64,000 nucleotides of DNA, from NCBI RefSeq assembly GCF_039522165.1, contig NZ_BAAADE010000001.1, positions 1,279,155 through 1,343,154 on the forward strand. Direction: 5' to 3'. The DNA is from Paenochrobactrum glaciei (lineage in GTDB: Bacteria > Pseudomonadota > Alphaproteobacteria > Rhizobiales > Rhizobiaceae). Every line of letters starts with the position of its first letter. Position 1 is the first letter of the stretch. The notes beneath the pieces are model-generated. The model saw only the letters and a list, made by a program, of their open reading frames with translations. It was not told the DNA's origin and did no database searches. This document shows positions 7,411-17,297 of the stretch, piece after piece. The translations under genes were made by a program, and so were the position numbers.

Positions 7411-9962
7411 TCAAATTTCAGCAGGCGCTCCAGATAATCTTTTTCCATCTGCGGGCTGAGGGCATCGCCAAGGCGTCGGCGGATTTCATCCAGAATTTCC
7501 CGTGCACGCTGAATGTCAATCTCACCCGGTATTTTGGTGCTGTCGCCAAAATCAGGCCCGGTTTGGCCTTGGTTGCGGCCAAGCGGATCTTTGCCGGCCT
7601 GACCTTCGCCTGACTGGCCATTTTCGCCCTGACCCTGACCTTCACCTTGGCCCATCGCTTCCTGCATTTTTTTCATCATGTCACGGCTGCCGCGACGCAA
7701 AGCATCAAGGGCGGAAGCCTGATCATCATTGGCCTGCGCACTTTCATTGCGCCCCAAAGCATCACCCGCATTGCCCATAGATTTTTCTGCGTCCTTAAAC
7801 TCTTTCGACGGATCAATGCCTAAAGCTTTCAGGTCTTCGGATAGTTTCTTCAACTCCGATTGCAGCTGTTTCTGCTGGCGTTGCAGGTTTTTCAGCGCCT
7901 CTTCAATATCGGGCGAAACAGGTGGCTGTGTGGTCTCGGCATCTTCGTTTTCCGAGAAGAAATCTTCATCATTATCGCCGAATTGCTGCTGCATGCGCTG
8001 GTCGAGCGAGAAGGTCTCATTCATCATCTGCTGCTGGCGGCGCATCAGTTCGCCAAGCTTGTTCATCTGATTTTGCATCTGGCTTTGCTGGCTCTGGCCG
8101 CCTTGGCCTTGCTGGCCATTTTGTCCTTGTGCCTGACCTTGTCCCATTTGCAGATTGTTCATCAGGTTTTCGAGTTGCGACAATAATTCCTGCGCTTCAT
8201 CACGCGAGCCCTGACGTGCCAGATTTTCAATTTGATCCATCATCTTTTGCAGGTCTTTGTCGGATAAAGTCCGCACATTGGCATTGGGTGGCAAAGCAGG
8301 GTTTTTATTGTTTTGCTGGCGCTGGGCAAATTCTTTCAAGAAGGCGGCCATTGCCTCGCGCAGCTCATTGGAGAGTTTGGCAATCTCTTCCTGCGAGGCA
8401 CCGTTTTCAATCGCATTGCGCAAGGCTTCTTGTGCGAGGCGAAGGCGCTTTTCAGCCGCTGACAAATCACCGTCTTCGATGCCGCGTGCTACTTCCCACA
8501 TATAATCAACGACATTGCGCAGATCATCTTCGGAATGCGCGATGCTTAAGCGGGTGCGGATGGTGCGAAGCCCTAAGAAATGTCCGGCATTTTTAATTGT
8601 ATCGGCAGGGCGCAGCATGACGGCATCAAGCATATCCAAAACATGCTCGTTTTGCATGGCATCCATTGCCAGAATGCGGCGTTGCTCAATGACAGCTTTT
8701 GCAAGTGGATTGGTGAAAGCGCGTTCAGGCAGTGTGATGGTACGGGTTTCGCTATAGCCGACCTGTCCGGCCTGATCATTGACCACAAGGGTCAATTCCA
8801 CTTCACTGCCAGCCCATGGATGGCTGGTCAGATCTTTGACGGTGCTTGCCTCTTCGGTGCCTTTGCGGGGCAGGGACAGCGCCAGTTCCGGCGCTTCATA
8901 AAGCATCAGCGTTTCATGGTCGTCTGCACCAAGAGGCGTGATCTCGGCATAGGCAGAGGCAACCGGATAATCATCAGTGATTTTATAATGCAGCTGCAAG
9001 GTGCCATTATGCGCCTGATCCGGCTCTTTGGTAAAGCTGATTTGCGGGGCTTTGTCGGGTGTTACGGCAAATTGCCATGACTGGCTGCGGTGGTTGACGG
9101 TGAGCTTCAGCGTCTGGCTGTCATGCAATTCATATTGGAAGTTGCGTGTATCTGCCGTTGGCTTGGTTTTGCCTTGTTCCGCTTCGTCTTCGGTCAGTTC
9201 CGGTTGAATTGTCTCGCTTTTGCCGTTTGCATCTTCAGCGGTTAAATATTCACGCGCGCTGCCGGAAATACGCAGTGAAAAAATACTGCCTTGCGGCACG
9301 GTAATGGTTGCTTGCTCATCCGTATTTGCATTGAGGAAGACAGGTGCTTTGCTTGTGTAGCGCGGAGGCGTCACCCACGCATCAATGCGTGCTGCCACTT
9401 GTTCTTTGGCTTCCGGCAAATGCACCATATCGATAAGGCGGCCACCTTTTGACCCGTAAGAAAAGGCAAAAGCAGTGACCAACAACAATAAAACCAAAGC
9501 GCGGATACCAAGCGGATCACGCTCGGCAATGCGTGTGTCAGGCAGGCCGGTTTGCAGGTTTTTTAATTGGCGCGCCATGCGGCGCTGATGTTCGTGCCAG
9601 AGAGCCTGCGCCAAAGGATCATCACCGGTCGCAATTTTGTCAGTTTGTGTTGTCAGCGGCTGATGCGACAGCGCGTTGATCGTTTCAATGCGCTGATTGA
9701 CTTCTTTTTCAGAAGGAATGCGGACACGGGCAGGCAGAAAAACAGTGACAAGCGCAATGACAAACAGCAGGCTAAGGGCTGTCAGATGCAGCCAATAGGG
9801 CATGCGGTTGAACAGGCCGAACCAGCTTAACGATGCCAGCAGTGCCAGTGTGATGAGAAGCGGCAGTAAAAGCGGCCACATACGCTCGAACAACATCGTG
9901 AAAAATACACGCAGGCGTATTTTCCGAAGTTCGTCCTTTGGCTTGTGGTCAGGCAAAGCCAT
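7407..9962 (-). CDS. TIGR02302 family protein, about 851 aa
   Basis: A large protein specific to alphaproteobacteria. Two N-terminal hydrophobic helices (about residues 29-50 and 60-80) and a third near 150-170 precede a long periplasmic part with beta-rich sequence. The C-terminal half contains predicted coiled coil and a low-complexity tract rich in Gln, Gly, Asn and Met (roughly residues 610-680), with another Gly/Gln-rich patch near 775-810. Function is unknown; the layout suggests an envelope scaffold. A GGAAAG site six bases upstream supports the ATG at 9962 over 9968. It lies downstream of lysA, 195 bp away. The stop codon lies inside the adjacent repeat. Confidence 0.88.
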   Translation of the reverse strand: MALPDHKPKDELRKIRLRVFFTMLFERMWPLLLPLLITLALLASLSWFGLFNRMPYWLHLTALSLLFVIALVTVFLPARVRIPSEKEVNQRIETINALSHQPLTTQTDKIATGDDPLAQALWHEHQRRMARQLKNLQTGLPDTRIAERDPLGIRALVLLLLVTAFAFSYGSKGGRLIDMVHLPEAKEQVAARIDAWVTPPRYTSKAPVFLNANTDEQATITVPQGSIFSLRISGSAREYLTAEDANGKSETIQPELTEDEAEQGKTKPTADTRNFQYELHDSQTLKLTVNHRSQSWQFAVTPDKAPQISFTKEPDQAHNGTLQLHYKITDDYPVASAYAEITPLGADDHETLMLYEAPELALSLPRKGTEEASTVKDLTSHPWAGSEVELTLVVNDQAGQVGYSETRTITLPERAFTNPLAKAVIEQRRILAMDAMQNEHVLDMLDAVMLRPADTIKNAGHFLGLRTIRTRLSIAHSEDDLRNVVDYMWEVARGIEDGDLSAAEKRLRLAQEALRNAIENGASQEEIAKLSNELREAMAAFLKEFAQRQQNNKNPALPPNANVRTLSDKDLQKMMDQIENLARQGSRDEAQELLSQLENLMNNLQMGQGQAQGQNGQQGQGGQSQQSQMQNQMNKLGELMRRQQQMMNETFSLDQRMQQQFGDNDEDFFSENEDAETTQPPVSPDIEEALKNLQRQQKQLQSELKKLSEDLKALGIDPSKEFKDAEKSMGNAGDALGRNESAQANDDQASALDALRRGSRDMMKKMQEAMGQGEGQGQGENGQSGEGQAGKDPLGRNQGQTGPDFGDSTKIPGEIDIQRAREILDEIRRRLGDALSPQMEKDYLERLLKFD

Positions 9963-10157
9963 TCTCATCTTTCCGGTTCATATCTCTTCGGCTCATTTTT
10001 CCGGCTACGCCTTGGCCTTCTCGTTTGCGCAACAATAACATGCATCATGGCAAAGACGAGGCTTGGCCTTAAAAAAACACATAAAACTTGCATGAGAATG
10101 GCAAAAGCAAGCTGTCCGGCAATATTTGCCAGACAGGTTTTAATTTATCAATGCCGC

Positions 10158-11423
10158 TTACAGCCAATCAGGAATGCTATCCTGCGCGATCAGCTCTTCA
10201 TAGCCGGTGCGCGGGCGCACCACATGGAAGCGATCACCATCGACCAGCACTTCGGGAATAAGAAGACGGGTGTTGTAAGTGCTTGAAAGAACAGCACCAT
10301 AAGCACCGGCAGTGCAAACAGCGATGAGATCACCCGGATTTGGACGTGCTACTTCACGGTCCACACCCAGATAATCGCCGGTTTCGCAAACAGGGCCGAC
10401 AAAATCGGCGTGAATGCGCGGCGCATTATCGTCAGCTTTCACCACCGGGCGGATACCGTGATAGGCCTCATACAATGTCGGGCGGATAAGATCATTCATC
10501 GCCGCATCAACAATGACGAAGTTTTTGGCATCACCATCTTTGACGTAGATCACTTCAGTGATCATAATACCGGCATTACCGACAATCAGACGACCTGGTT
10601 CAAAAACCGTTTTCAAACCCAATGGCCGGATATGTTTACGCACGATTTCGGCGTAAGCATCTGGCAATGGCGGCGGATTATTGTCGTCGTGGTAAGGAAT
10701 ACCCAGACCACCACCCATATCGACATGATCGATCTGGTGGCCGTCAGCCTGCAATTCACGTACCAAGTCTGCCATTAATGCAAAAGCATCATCAAACGGT
10801 TGCAGATCAATGATCTGGCTGCCGATATGCATATCGATACCGGTTACTTTAATGCCCGGCAGTTCGGCGGCGCGCTTATAGGCTTCACGCGCACGCACAC
10901 GCGGAATGCCGAATTTGTTTTCGGATTTACCGGTGGAGATTTTGGCGTGTGTCTTGGCATCTACATCCGGATTAATGCGCAAAGAAACCGGGGCTACTTT
11001 GCCCAAACGCACCGCGCGTTCCGACAAGAGTTCCAGTTCCGGTTCGGATTCCACATTGAAGCAATAAATGCCTGCATTGAGAGCGAAATCCATTTCACGC
11101 GCAGATTTGCCAACGCCTGAATAAACGATTTTTTCGGCAGGAATACCGGCAGCAAGTGCGCGACGCATTTCGCCTTCTGAAACAGTATCCGCACCTGCGC
11201 CCATTTTAGCCAGTGTTTTGAGCACTGCCTGGTTGGAATTGGCTTTCAGCGCATAAGCGATCAATGGCTGCATATCGGCGAAAGCTTCCGAGAATACGCG
11301 GAAGTGGCGCTCGATCGTTGCGCGGGAATAGCAATAAAAAGGCGTGCCGACGGCATCGGCAATGTCGGAGATCTTCACATTTTCAGCATGGAGAACGCCG
11401 TCTTGATATTCAAAATGGTTCAC
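10158..11423 (-). CDS. lysA: Diaminopimelate decarboxylase, 421 aa
   Basis: Catalyses the last step of lysine synthesis, decarboxylating meso-diaminopimelate. The PLP-binding lysine is K60 in YALKANSN; HIGSQI, GGGLGIPYHD and CETGDYLG are the expected cofactor and active-site motifs. Length is typical. It follows lptM by 36 bp on the minus strand, the order (argH-lptM-lysA) seen widely in Rhizobiales, suggesting one transcript. Confidence 0.96.
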   Translation of the reverse strand: MNHFEYQDGVLHAENVKISDIADAVGTPFYCYSRATIERHFRVFSEAFADMQPLIAYALKANSNQAVLKTLAKMGAGADTVSEGEMRRALAAGIPAEKIVYSGVGKSAREMDFALNAGIYCFNVESEPELELLSERAVRLGKVAPVSLRINPDVDAKTHAKISTGKSENKFGIPRVRAREAYKRAAELPGIKVTGIDMHIGSQIIDLQPFDDAFALMADLVRELQADGHQIDHVDMGGGLGIPYHDDNNPPPLPDAYAEIVRKHIRPLGLKTVFEPGRLIVGNAGIMITEVIYVKDGDAKNFVIVDAAMNDLIRPTLYEAYHGIRPVVKADDNAPRIHADFVGPVCETGDYLGVDREVARPNPGDLIAVCTAGAYGAVLSSTYNTRLLIPEVLVDGDRFHVVRPRTGYEELIAQDSIPDWL

Positions 11424-11459
11424 GGACTTTAGTCCTCAAAATTAAAAGGGTTAAACGTC

Positions 11460-11651
11460 TTACGGGATCAGCTTGTCGAGGATGAACGGTTCATCCTTGG
11501 CAGGTTTGGGAGCCGGTTGGGTGCGCCCGTATTCATCGGTTACAATCGCGGCAGGTGGCAACTCCGGCGGACCTTTACGGCCACAAGCAGAAAGTGTGCC
11601 TGCGATAAGCAGTGTAACCAGTGCAGAGAAAATAACTTTCCGGCTCGACAT
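11460..11651 (-). CDS. LptM-like small lipoprotein, 63 aa
   Basis: A 63-residue protein with a lipoprotein signal peptide ending in LSAC, followed by GRKGPPELPP, the short motif typical of LptM (YifL). In E. coli LptM assists oxidative maturation of the LPS translocon LptDE at the outer membrane. The position between argH and lysA is the conserved one in this order. The role here is inferred from family and motif. Confidence 0.88.
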   Translation of the reverse strand: MSSRKVIFSALVTLLIAGTLSACGRKGPPELPPAAIVTDEYGRTQPAPKPAKDEPFILDKLIP

Positions 11652-11731
11652 TGTTTGACCTTTAAAGCTTGGGTTTAACCCTTAAAACGTATTTCGAAGC
11701 AGCCCGCTTGGGGTAAAGTAAAGCCTGAAGA

Positions 11732-13132
11732 TCAGGCTTTAACAATCCGCTTTTTCCAGTAACGGATCTGACGGCGCACTTCTTGCGGGGCAGTTCCGCC
11801 GAAAGACTGACGGCTTTTAACCGATTTGTCTACGGTGAGGAAATCAAACACAGCATCGGTGATGCCGGAATGGATTTCCTGTAACTCGGCAAGGCTGAGC
11901 TTCGACAGATCAACTTTTTTGGCTTCAGCCGCTGCAACAGCACGACCGGTAACATGGTGCGCCTCGCGGAAAGGCATGCCCAGTTCACGTACCAGCCAGT
12001 CGGCCAGATCGGTTGCAGTGGAATAACCGGAGCCCGCAGCCTTTTTCATGGAAGCGGTGTTGATGGTGATGTCACGCACCATGCCGCTCATGGCAGCAAT
12101 GCTGAGTTCCAAGGTTTCTGCGGCATCAAAGACGGCTTCTTTGTCTTCCTGCATATCTTTGGAATAGGCGAGCGGCAGACCTTTCATGACAGTCAGAAGG
12201 CCGACGAGCGAACCGGTGATACGGCCGGTTTTAGCGCGCACCAATTCGGCGGCATCCGGATTTTTCTTTTGCGGCATGATGGAAGAGCCGGTCGAGAAAG
12301 CATCGGACAGACGCACGAAATTAAACTGTGGTGTTGACCAGATAACGATTTCTTCAGCCAGACGCGAAAGATGGGTGGCGCAGATCGCAGCAACAGAGAG
12401 GAACTCCAGCGCGTAGTCACGATCAGACACGCTGTCGATGGAGTTGCGGGTTGGTTCACGGAAGCCAAGCGCTTCTGCGGTCATATGACGGTCAATCGGA
12501 AAACCGGTTCCGGCTAGTGCCGCCGCGCCAAGCGGTGATTCGTTCATGCGTTCAATGGCATCACGTACGCGTGTCAGATCACGGCCAAACATTTCCACAT
12601 AGGCCATGCAATGATGGCCAAATGTGACAGGCTGTGCTGTTTGCAGATGGGTAAAGCCCGGCATGACGGTGGCGGCATGTTCTTCGGCGCGTTCCAGAAA
12701 AGCTTCGATGAGGTTTTTCAATGCGGATGCAGTTTTTTCCAGCTCTTCTTTAACCCAGAGGCGGAAGTCCAGCGCTACCTGATCATTACGCGAGCGTGCA
12801 GTATGCAAACGACCGGCAGAGGCGCCAATCAGTTCGGCAAGGCGCGCTTCAACATTCATGTGAATGTCTTCAAGCTTGCGGGAGAAAGTGAATTTACCGC
12901 TTTCGATCTCAGCCAGAACAGCCTTCAGGCCATCAACGATTTTTACGTGATCTTCACTCGCAATAATGCCGGATTTAACCAACATATTGGCATGCGCAAT
13001 GGAGCCGCGAATATCCTGACCATAGAGTTTTTGGTCAAAACCGATAGATGCGTTAATCTCTTCCATAATCGCATCGGGTCCTGAGGCAAAACGGCCACCC
13101 CACATCTGGTTGCTTGATTTTTGTTCGCTCAT
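11732..13132 (-). CDS. argH: Argininosuccinate lyase, 466 aa
   Basis: Last arginine biosynthesis enzyme, splitting argininosuccinate into arginine and fumarate. The fumarase/lyase signature GSSIMPQKKNPD is present, and the N-terminal MWGGRF (about residues 10-15) is characteristic. I use the ATG at 13132, which places MWGGRF at the normal position; the open frame extends further upstream without homology. It diverges from tlpA across about 65 bp and probably heads the argH-lptM-lysA group. Confidence 0.96.
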   Translation of the reverse strand: MSEQKSSNQMWGGRFASGPDAIMEEINASIGFDQKLYGQDIRGSIAHANMLVKSGIIASEDHVKIVDGLKAVLAEIESGKFTFSRKLEDIHMNVEARLAELIGASAGRLHTARSRNDQVALDFRLWVKEELEKTASALKNLIEAFLERAEEHAATVMPGFTHLQTAQPVTFGHHCMAYVEMFGRDLTRVRDAIERMNESPLGAAALAGTGFPIDRHMTAEALGFREPTRNSIDSVSDRDYALEFLSVAAICATHLSRLAEEIVIWSTPQFNFVRLSDAFSTGSSIMPQKKNPDAAELVRAKTGRITGSLVGLLTVMKGLPLAYSKDMQEDKEAVFDAAETLELSIAAMSGMVRDITINTASMKKAAGSGYSTATDLADWLVRELGMPFREAHHVTGRAVAAAEAKKVDLSKLSLAELQEIHSGITDAVFDFLTVDKSVKSRQSFGGTAPQEVRRQIRYWKKRIVKA

Positions 13133-13196
13133 GCTCGTATGCCTCAGGCTTAACGGTAAAACTAATATAAGACGAAATGGCAGGAAACAGCGACAG

Positions 13197-13868
13197 ATGA
13201 CCAATATTCTGAAACAACCGAGAATCATCATACTGGCAGCCGTCGCAGGTGTACTAGCCGGTGTAGGGGCGGTATACGTGATGGAACGCCCTTCTGGCAA
13301 TGATATTAGCGCAAACCTTGCCACAGGAAATAGTGATCAGGACAAGTTTTGTGCGGCAAAAGCCGGCACACTGCAAAATCTGGACCTTGCGGCTGGCGGA
13401 ACTGTGGCTGCCATGCGCGCTGCCGACAACCCGATTTCGCTGGCGCATCTGGAATTTTCAGATCGCGACGGCAAAAAAATGACACTCGGAGATTTCAAAG
13501 GCAAAACCCTGCTCGTCAATTTATGGGCGACATGGTGCGCCCCTTGCCGTGAAGAAATGCCTGCACTTGATAAGTTGCAAGAGATGAAAGGCGGCGATGA
13601 TTTTGAGGTGGTTGCCGTTAATATTGACACCGGCGACAATACCAAGCCGGTTGGGTTCTTAAATGAAATCGGCATTGAACATCTGGCGCTTTATCGTGAT
13701 GCGAGCTTAAAAAGCTTTAATGATCTGAAGCGTAAAAGTCTGGCCTTTGGCCTGCCGGTAACATTGGTGGTTGATAAAGACGGCTGCCAGATTTCATCCA
13801 TGAACGGACCGGCCGAATGGGACAGCCCCGAAGCAATCAAATTGATCGAGGCTGCGCAATCTCTTTGA
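13197..13868 (+). CDS. tlpA: TlpA-type thiol:disulfide oxidoreductase, 223 aa
   Basis: A membrane-anchored thioredoxin facing the periplasm. One N-terminal helix (about residues 9-28) is followed by a thioredoxin fold with WCAPC (Cys114 and Cys117) and the cis-proline in FGLPVT. Such proteins reduce apo-cytochrome or copper-centre cysteines of cytochrome oxidase. Additional cysteines C52 and, in the C-terminal part, DGCQIS are as in TlpA of Rhizobiales. The open frame extends upstream, but the ATG at 13197 gives the normal signal anchor. Confidence 0.92.
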   Translation: MTNILKQPRIIILAAVAGVLAGVGAVYVMERPSGNDISANLATGNSDQDKFCAAKAGTLQNLDLAAGGTVAAMRAADNPISLAHLEFSDRDGKKMTLGDFKGKTLLVNLWATWCAPCREEMPALDKLQEMKGGDDFEVVAVNIDTGDNTKPVGFLNEIGIEHLALYRDASLKSFNDLKRKSLAFGLPVTLVVDKDGCQISSMNGPAEWDSPEAIKLIEAAQSL

Positions 13869-13879
13869 AAGAAGCCGTT

Positions 13880-14362
13880 TTAAGGTTTGAAACCTTCTCT
13901 TTTAAGCCGTGTGATTGCCTCTTCGAGGCTTGATAAAAAGCTGGAGCGGTCACGCGGTGCAAACGGGGCAGGGCCGCCGGTGACCTGACCGGAAGAGCGC
14001 AGACTATCCATCAGATTGCGGGTGGCCAGCGTATTGCCGATATTATTGGCTGTATGCAATTTGCCGTTAGGTGCAATGGTGATGGCACCTGCATTGACCG
14101 AGCGGCTTGCCAGCGGGATGTCGGCGGTGATGACAATTGAGCCGGGGCGGGCGCGTTCAGCAATCCAGTCATCAGCGACATCAAGGCCGCTTGGCACAAC
14201 AATGCGCTCAACATGAGTAATATCACGCGGGATCATCATGTAACTATTGGCGACAAGCAGCACTTTGACGCCATGACGTTCAGTTACTTTATATATTTCG
14301 GCCTTTACCGGACAAGCATCGGCATCAACAAACAATATGATTTGATTATTATCTTCGCTCAT
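13880..14362 (-). CDS. YaiI/YqxD family (DUF188) protein, 160 aa
   Basis: Contains FVDADACPVKAEIYK near the N-terminus and the late GGPAPFAPRDRSSFLSSLEE motif, both diagnostic of DUF188, a PIN-like fold family of unknown function with conserved aspartates suggesting a nuclease. The ATG at 14362 gives the normal N-terminus; the frame is open for twenty more codons upstream. Ends 11 bp from the stop of tlpA, with no clear terminator between the convergent genes. Confidence 0.9.
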   Translation of the reverse strand: MSEDNNQIILFVDADACPVKAEIYKVTERHGVKVLLVANSYMMIPRDITHVERIVVPSGLDVADDWIAERARPGSIVITADIPLASRSVNAGAITIAPNGKLHTANNIGNTLATRNLMDSLRSSGQVTGGPAPFAPRDRSSFLSSLEEAITRLKREGFKP

Positions 14363-14503
14363 GGCGCAGCAATGCCAGTTAATGACTATGGCTGCAAGGT
14401 CACACTGCTTGGTCAGAAGCACAAAGTGACGAAAAATAACTTGGTTCAGTTTCTTACGCGTGATTAATGACGAGGTTTGTTATTAAAAGTTCAAGGTAAA
14501 ATC

Positions 14504-15370
14504 ATGTTAGTCCGCTTGTTTCCGGTGTTTTTTGTGTTTTTGTGGGCGACAGGTTTTATCGGTGCTGGGCTTTCCATGCCTTATGCCGAACCTTTCAGCT
14601 TCATGACGGTTCGCTTTATTTTTGCCGGCTTGATCTTCGGCATCTGGGCTTTGGCAACAGGTGTTGTCTGGCCAAAGGGAAAAAGTTTTGCGCAGGCCTG
14701 TGTTACCGGCTTGCTGGTGCATGGCATTTATTTGTCGGCACTTTTTTGGGCGGTGCATAATGGTTTGCCTGCCGGTATGTCGGGTTTGATTGCAGGTCTT
14801 CAGCCAATGGTAACCACTTTGCTTGCTGGCATTTTCTTAGGCGAGCGCATCAAGAAACAGCAATTATTGGGATTGGTTGCAGGCTTCATCGGTGTTGCGA
14901 TGGTGGTTTCGCCGAAATTCTCATTGGGTTCTGATGGTATTAATCCGGTGACGCTGATTGCAGCTTTAATCGGTGTTTTGGCGATCAGTTCCGGCACGGT
15001 CTGGCAAAAGCGCTTTGGCAGCGCAATGGATTTGAAGGCTGGCACAGCCATTCAATATCTGGCTGCCGGATTGTTTACGCTTATCTGTGCGGCGTTGGTT
15101 GAAACCGGCCAGTTCCAGCTTACATCAGAACTCATCATCGCGCTTGTCTGGCTAACGATTGTTATTTCTGTCGGGGCTGTGCTGGCTTTGATGGTGATGA
15201 TCCGCGAAGGCGCTTTGTCGAAAGTCTCGTCGCTGTTTTATCTGGTGCCTGCGGCAGCAGCTTTGATGGCTTATGTCTTGTTTGATGAAACACTTAACAT
15301 GACACAGATTGCAGGCATGCTGGTGACCACGATTGGTGTGGCGCTGACCAGCATGAAGCGCAAAACCTGA
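14504..15370 (+). CDS. EamA/DMT-superfamily transporter, 288 aa
   Basis: Ten predicted membrane helices in two homologous halves, with the LQPMVTTLLAGIFLGERI motif in the first EamA repeat and an equivalent VLFDETLN in the second. Such transporters move metabolites or amino acids; the substrate cannot be read. The ATG at 14504 follows an AAGGT site; an upstream TTG at 14477 is less likely. It is convergent with the YihY gene. Confidence 0.88.
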   Translation: MLVRLFPVFFVFLWATGFIGAGLSMPYAEPFSFMTVRFIFAGLIFGIWALATGVVWPKGKSFAQACVTGLLVHGIYLSALFWAVHNGLPAGMSGLIAGLQPMVTTLLAGIFLGERIKKQQLLGLVAGFIGVAMVVSPKFSLGSDGINPVTLIAALIGVLAISSGTVWQKRFGSAMDLKAGTAIQYLAAGLFTLICAALVETGQFQLTSELIIALVWLTIVISVGAVLALMVMIREGALSKVSSLFYLVPAAAALMAYVLFDETLNMTQIAGMLVTTIGVALTSMKRKT

Positions 15371-15389
15371 TTTTTCATAATATCTAAAG

Positions 15390-15438
15390 CGTGAGCAGTG
15401 ATTGATTAATTGCCGGATAATTCCGGTTGCTGCTCACG
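15390..15438. other. Inverted repeat between convergent genes
   Basis: CGTGAGCAG at 15390-15398 is matched by CTGCTCACG at 15430-15438, with an inner CCGG/CCGG pairing. It covers the end of the YihY gene just after the transporter stop. There is no T-run, so a terminator role is only possible. Confidence 0.4.
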
Positions 15439-16299
15439 TTTGCGATAATTCATAATAGCTGTGTTGATTTCCGCACCCAAAATGAAAATTGCGGAAACCA
15501 TATAGAGAAACACAATCGCCACCATGATCGAGGCAAGACCGGCATAGGTGGTGACGTAATTGGCAAATGTTTCCAGATATTTTGCAAAGGCCATGGCTCC
15601 TGCCAGCCATGCGATTAATGTCAGCACGATACCGGGAATAATATCGCCTAAAGTGCGTTTGCCTGCCGGTAGCCAGATATGCACGATAAAGAGCGCTAAA
15701 ATCAGCACTGTGACGGCAATGAAATAGCGCCAGAAGCTGATTGTGCCTGCAAATAGGTCAATATCGGGAAACCATTGCACGGCAATACGGAAGGCGAGCG
15801 GCGCCAAAATCAGCAGGAAACTGATCACCATCAGTGCCAAAGTGCCAAGCAGAACAAAGCCCAGACTTTGCAAGCGGCAGAAGATGATTGAGCGTGTGTC
15901 TGTGACGCGATAGGCGCGGTTGAGCGCTATGCGCAAAGCTTCCACACCATTGGATGCAAAGTAAGCGGCGGCAATCACACTGAGGGTCAGAAGTCCGCTG
16001 CGCTGCACGGTCAGAACATTTTTCACTTCATTGGCAATCGGGCCCGCGATAGCGGATGGCCAGATATCAAAAACGATATGCATGGCGGTATCGGCAAAAG
16101 CTTGAGCACCTAAAAATGAAGCCAGAGTTGTGGCAAAGATCAAAAACGGGAACAGCGCCATCAGGCCGGATAATGCAATATGACTGGCAAAAGCCCAGCC
16201 ATCATCTGAGTTGAAATGGCCGACAGCATCAAAAATAACTTTGGTGAGGAAAGTTTTTACTTTTCGCATAGCGCCAAATTTATCCTTAAGGTTCGGCAT
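15406..16299 (-). CDS. YihY/virulence factor BrkB family membrane protein, 297 aa
   Basis: Six predicted membrane helices with the family landmarks DDGWAFASHIALSGLMALFP near the N-terminus and PAGKRTLGDIIPGI in the middle. The family was once thought to be RNase BN but is an inner-membrane protein of uncertain transport role. The ATG at 16299 gives a normal N-terminus; an internal ATG at 16269 has a distant AAGGA and is an alternative. Confidence 0.88.
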   Translation of the reverse strand: MPNLKDKFGAMRKVKTFLTKVIFDAVGHFNSDDGWAFASHIALSGLMALFPFLIFATTLASFLGAQAFADTAMHIVFDIWPSAIAGPIANEVKNVLTVQRSGLLTLSVIAAAYFASNGVEALRIALNRAYRVTDTRSIIFCRLQSLGFVLLGTLALMVISFLLILAPLAFRIAVQWFPDIDLFAGTISFWRYFIAVTVLILALFIVHIWLPAGKRTLGDIIPGIVLTLIAWLAGAMAFAKYLETFANYVTTYAGLASIMVAIVFLYMVSAIFILGAEINTAIMNYRKREQQPELSGN

Positions 16300-16427
16300 C
16301 GTTATTGCATAAATCTTAAGCGCAGGTCTGGCATGACTATTGTAAGAAAGAAAGTCCTAATCGAATCGTTTAATCACTTTGCTGATAGTTTCGCCAAGCT
16401 TTGGCAAATGAGGGATAAGAAATTTTG

Positions 16428-17267
16428 ATGCCGTCCATGCCGCAAAAAACAATTATTATCACCGGATGTTCATCAGGGATCGGCGCTTATGTAGCGCGCC
16501 AGCTGAAGGCGCGTGGCTGGCGGGTGTTTGCCACTGCCCGTAACAGCCATGACATTGAAGCACTGGAACAAGACGGGCTGGAAGCTTTTTATCTGGACTA
16601 CAGGGATGAAGCTTCAATCGAAGCACTGGTGAAGGTGGTCTTGGAGAAAACCGGCGGCACATTAGATGCGCTTTATAATAATGGCGCTTATGCTTTGCCC
16701 GGTGCTGTTGAAGATTTGCCGCTTGATGCTTTGCGGGAATTGTTTGAGGCCAACTTTTTTGGCTGGCATAGTTTGACGCGTAAAATTGTGCCGGTGATGC
16801 GCCGTCAGGGGCATGGCCGTATTGTGCATTGCTCATCAATTTTGGGACGTGTGCCGATGAAATGGCGCGGTGCTTATGTTGCCTCCAAATATGCGCTTGA
16901 AGGTTTGATGCTGGTGCAGCGGATGGAGTTGCAGGGCACCGGCATTGAGGTGTCACTGATTGAGCCGGGGCCGATTGCCACGCAATTTACCTATAATGCG
17001 GCAAAACAGGCAGAAAAACATATTGATATGGCGGCATCAGTTCATCATGATCTGTATTTGCGCCAGATGCAGAAATTGAAATCCGGTGGCACACAATCAA
17101 AAGACAAGCTTGGTCCCGAAGCTGTTTTTGATGTATTGCTGCATGCATTGGATGCAGCTAAGCCACGGCCACATTATCTGGTGACACGTCCGGCGAAGCT
17201 TGGCGTCATCGCACAGCGCTTTTTACCGCTGCGCTGGTTTTATAAAATGCTGTCGGGCCAGTCTTAG
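16428..17267 (+). CDS. Short-chain dehydrogenase/reductase, 279 aa
   Basis: Classical SDR with TGCSSGIG (cofactor loop, about residues 11-18), a NNGAYA motif and YVASKYALEG bearing the catalytic Tyr and Lys. The arginine following the second strand (FATARNSHD) suggests NADP preference. Substrate unknown. Starts with ATG at 16428; a second ATG three codons on is possible. It begins a plus-strand run leading through the HIG1 and adenosyltransferase genes. Confidence 0.9.
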   Translation: MPSMPQKTIIITGCSSGIGAYVARQLKARGWRVFATARNSHDIEALEQDGLEAFYLDYRDEASIEALVKVVLEKTGGTLDALYNNGAYALPGAVEDLPLDALRELFEANFFGWHSLTRKIVPVMRRQGHGRIVHCSSILGRVPMKWRGAYVASKYALEGLMLVQRMELQGTGIEVSLIEPGPIATQFTYNAAKQAEKHIDMAASVHHDLYLRQMQKLKSGGTQSKDKLGPEAVFDVLLHALDAAKPRPHYLVTRPAKLGVIAQRFLPLRWFYKMLSGQS

Positions 17268-17297
17268 ACGTCTTGCAGTGACAAACAAAATGGGTGG

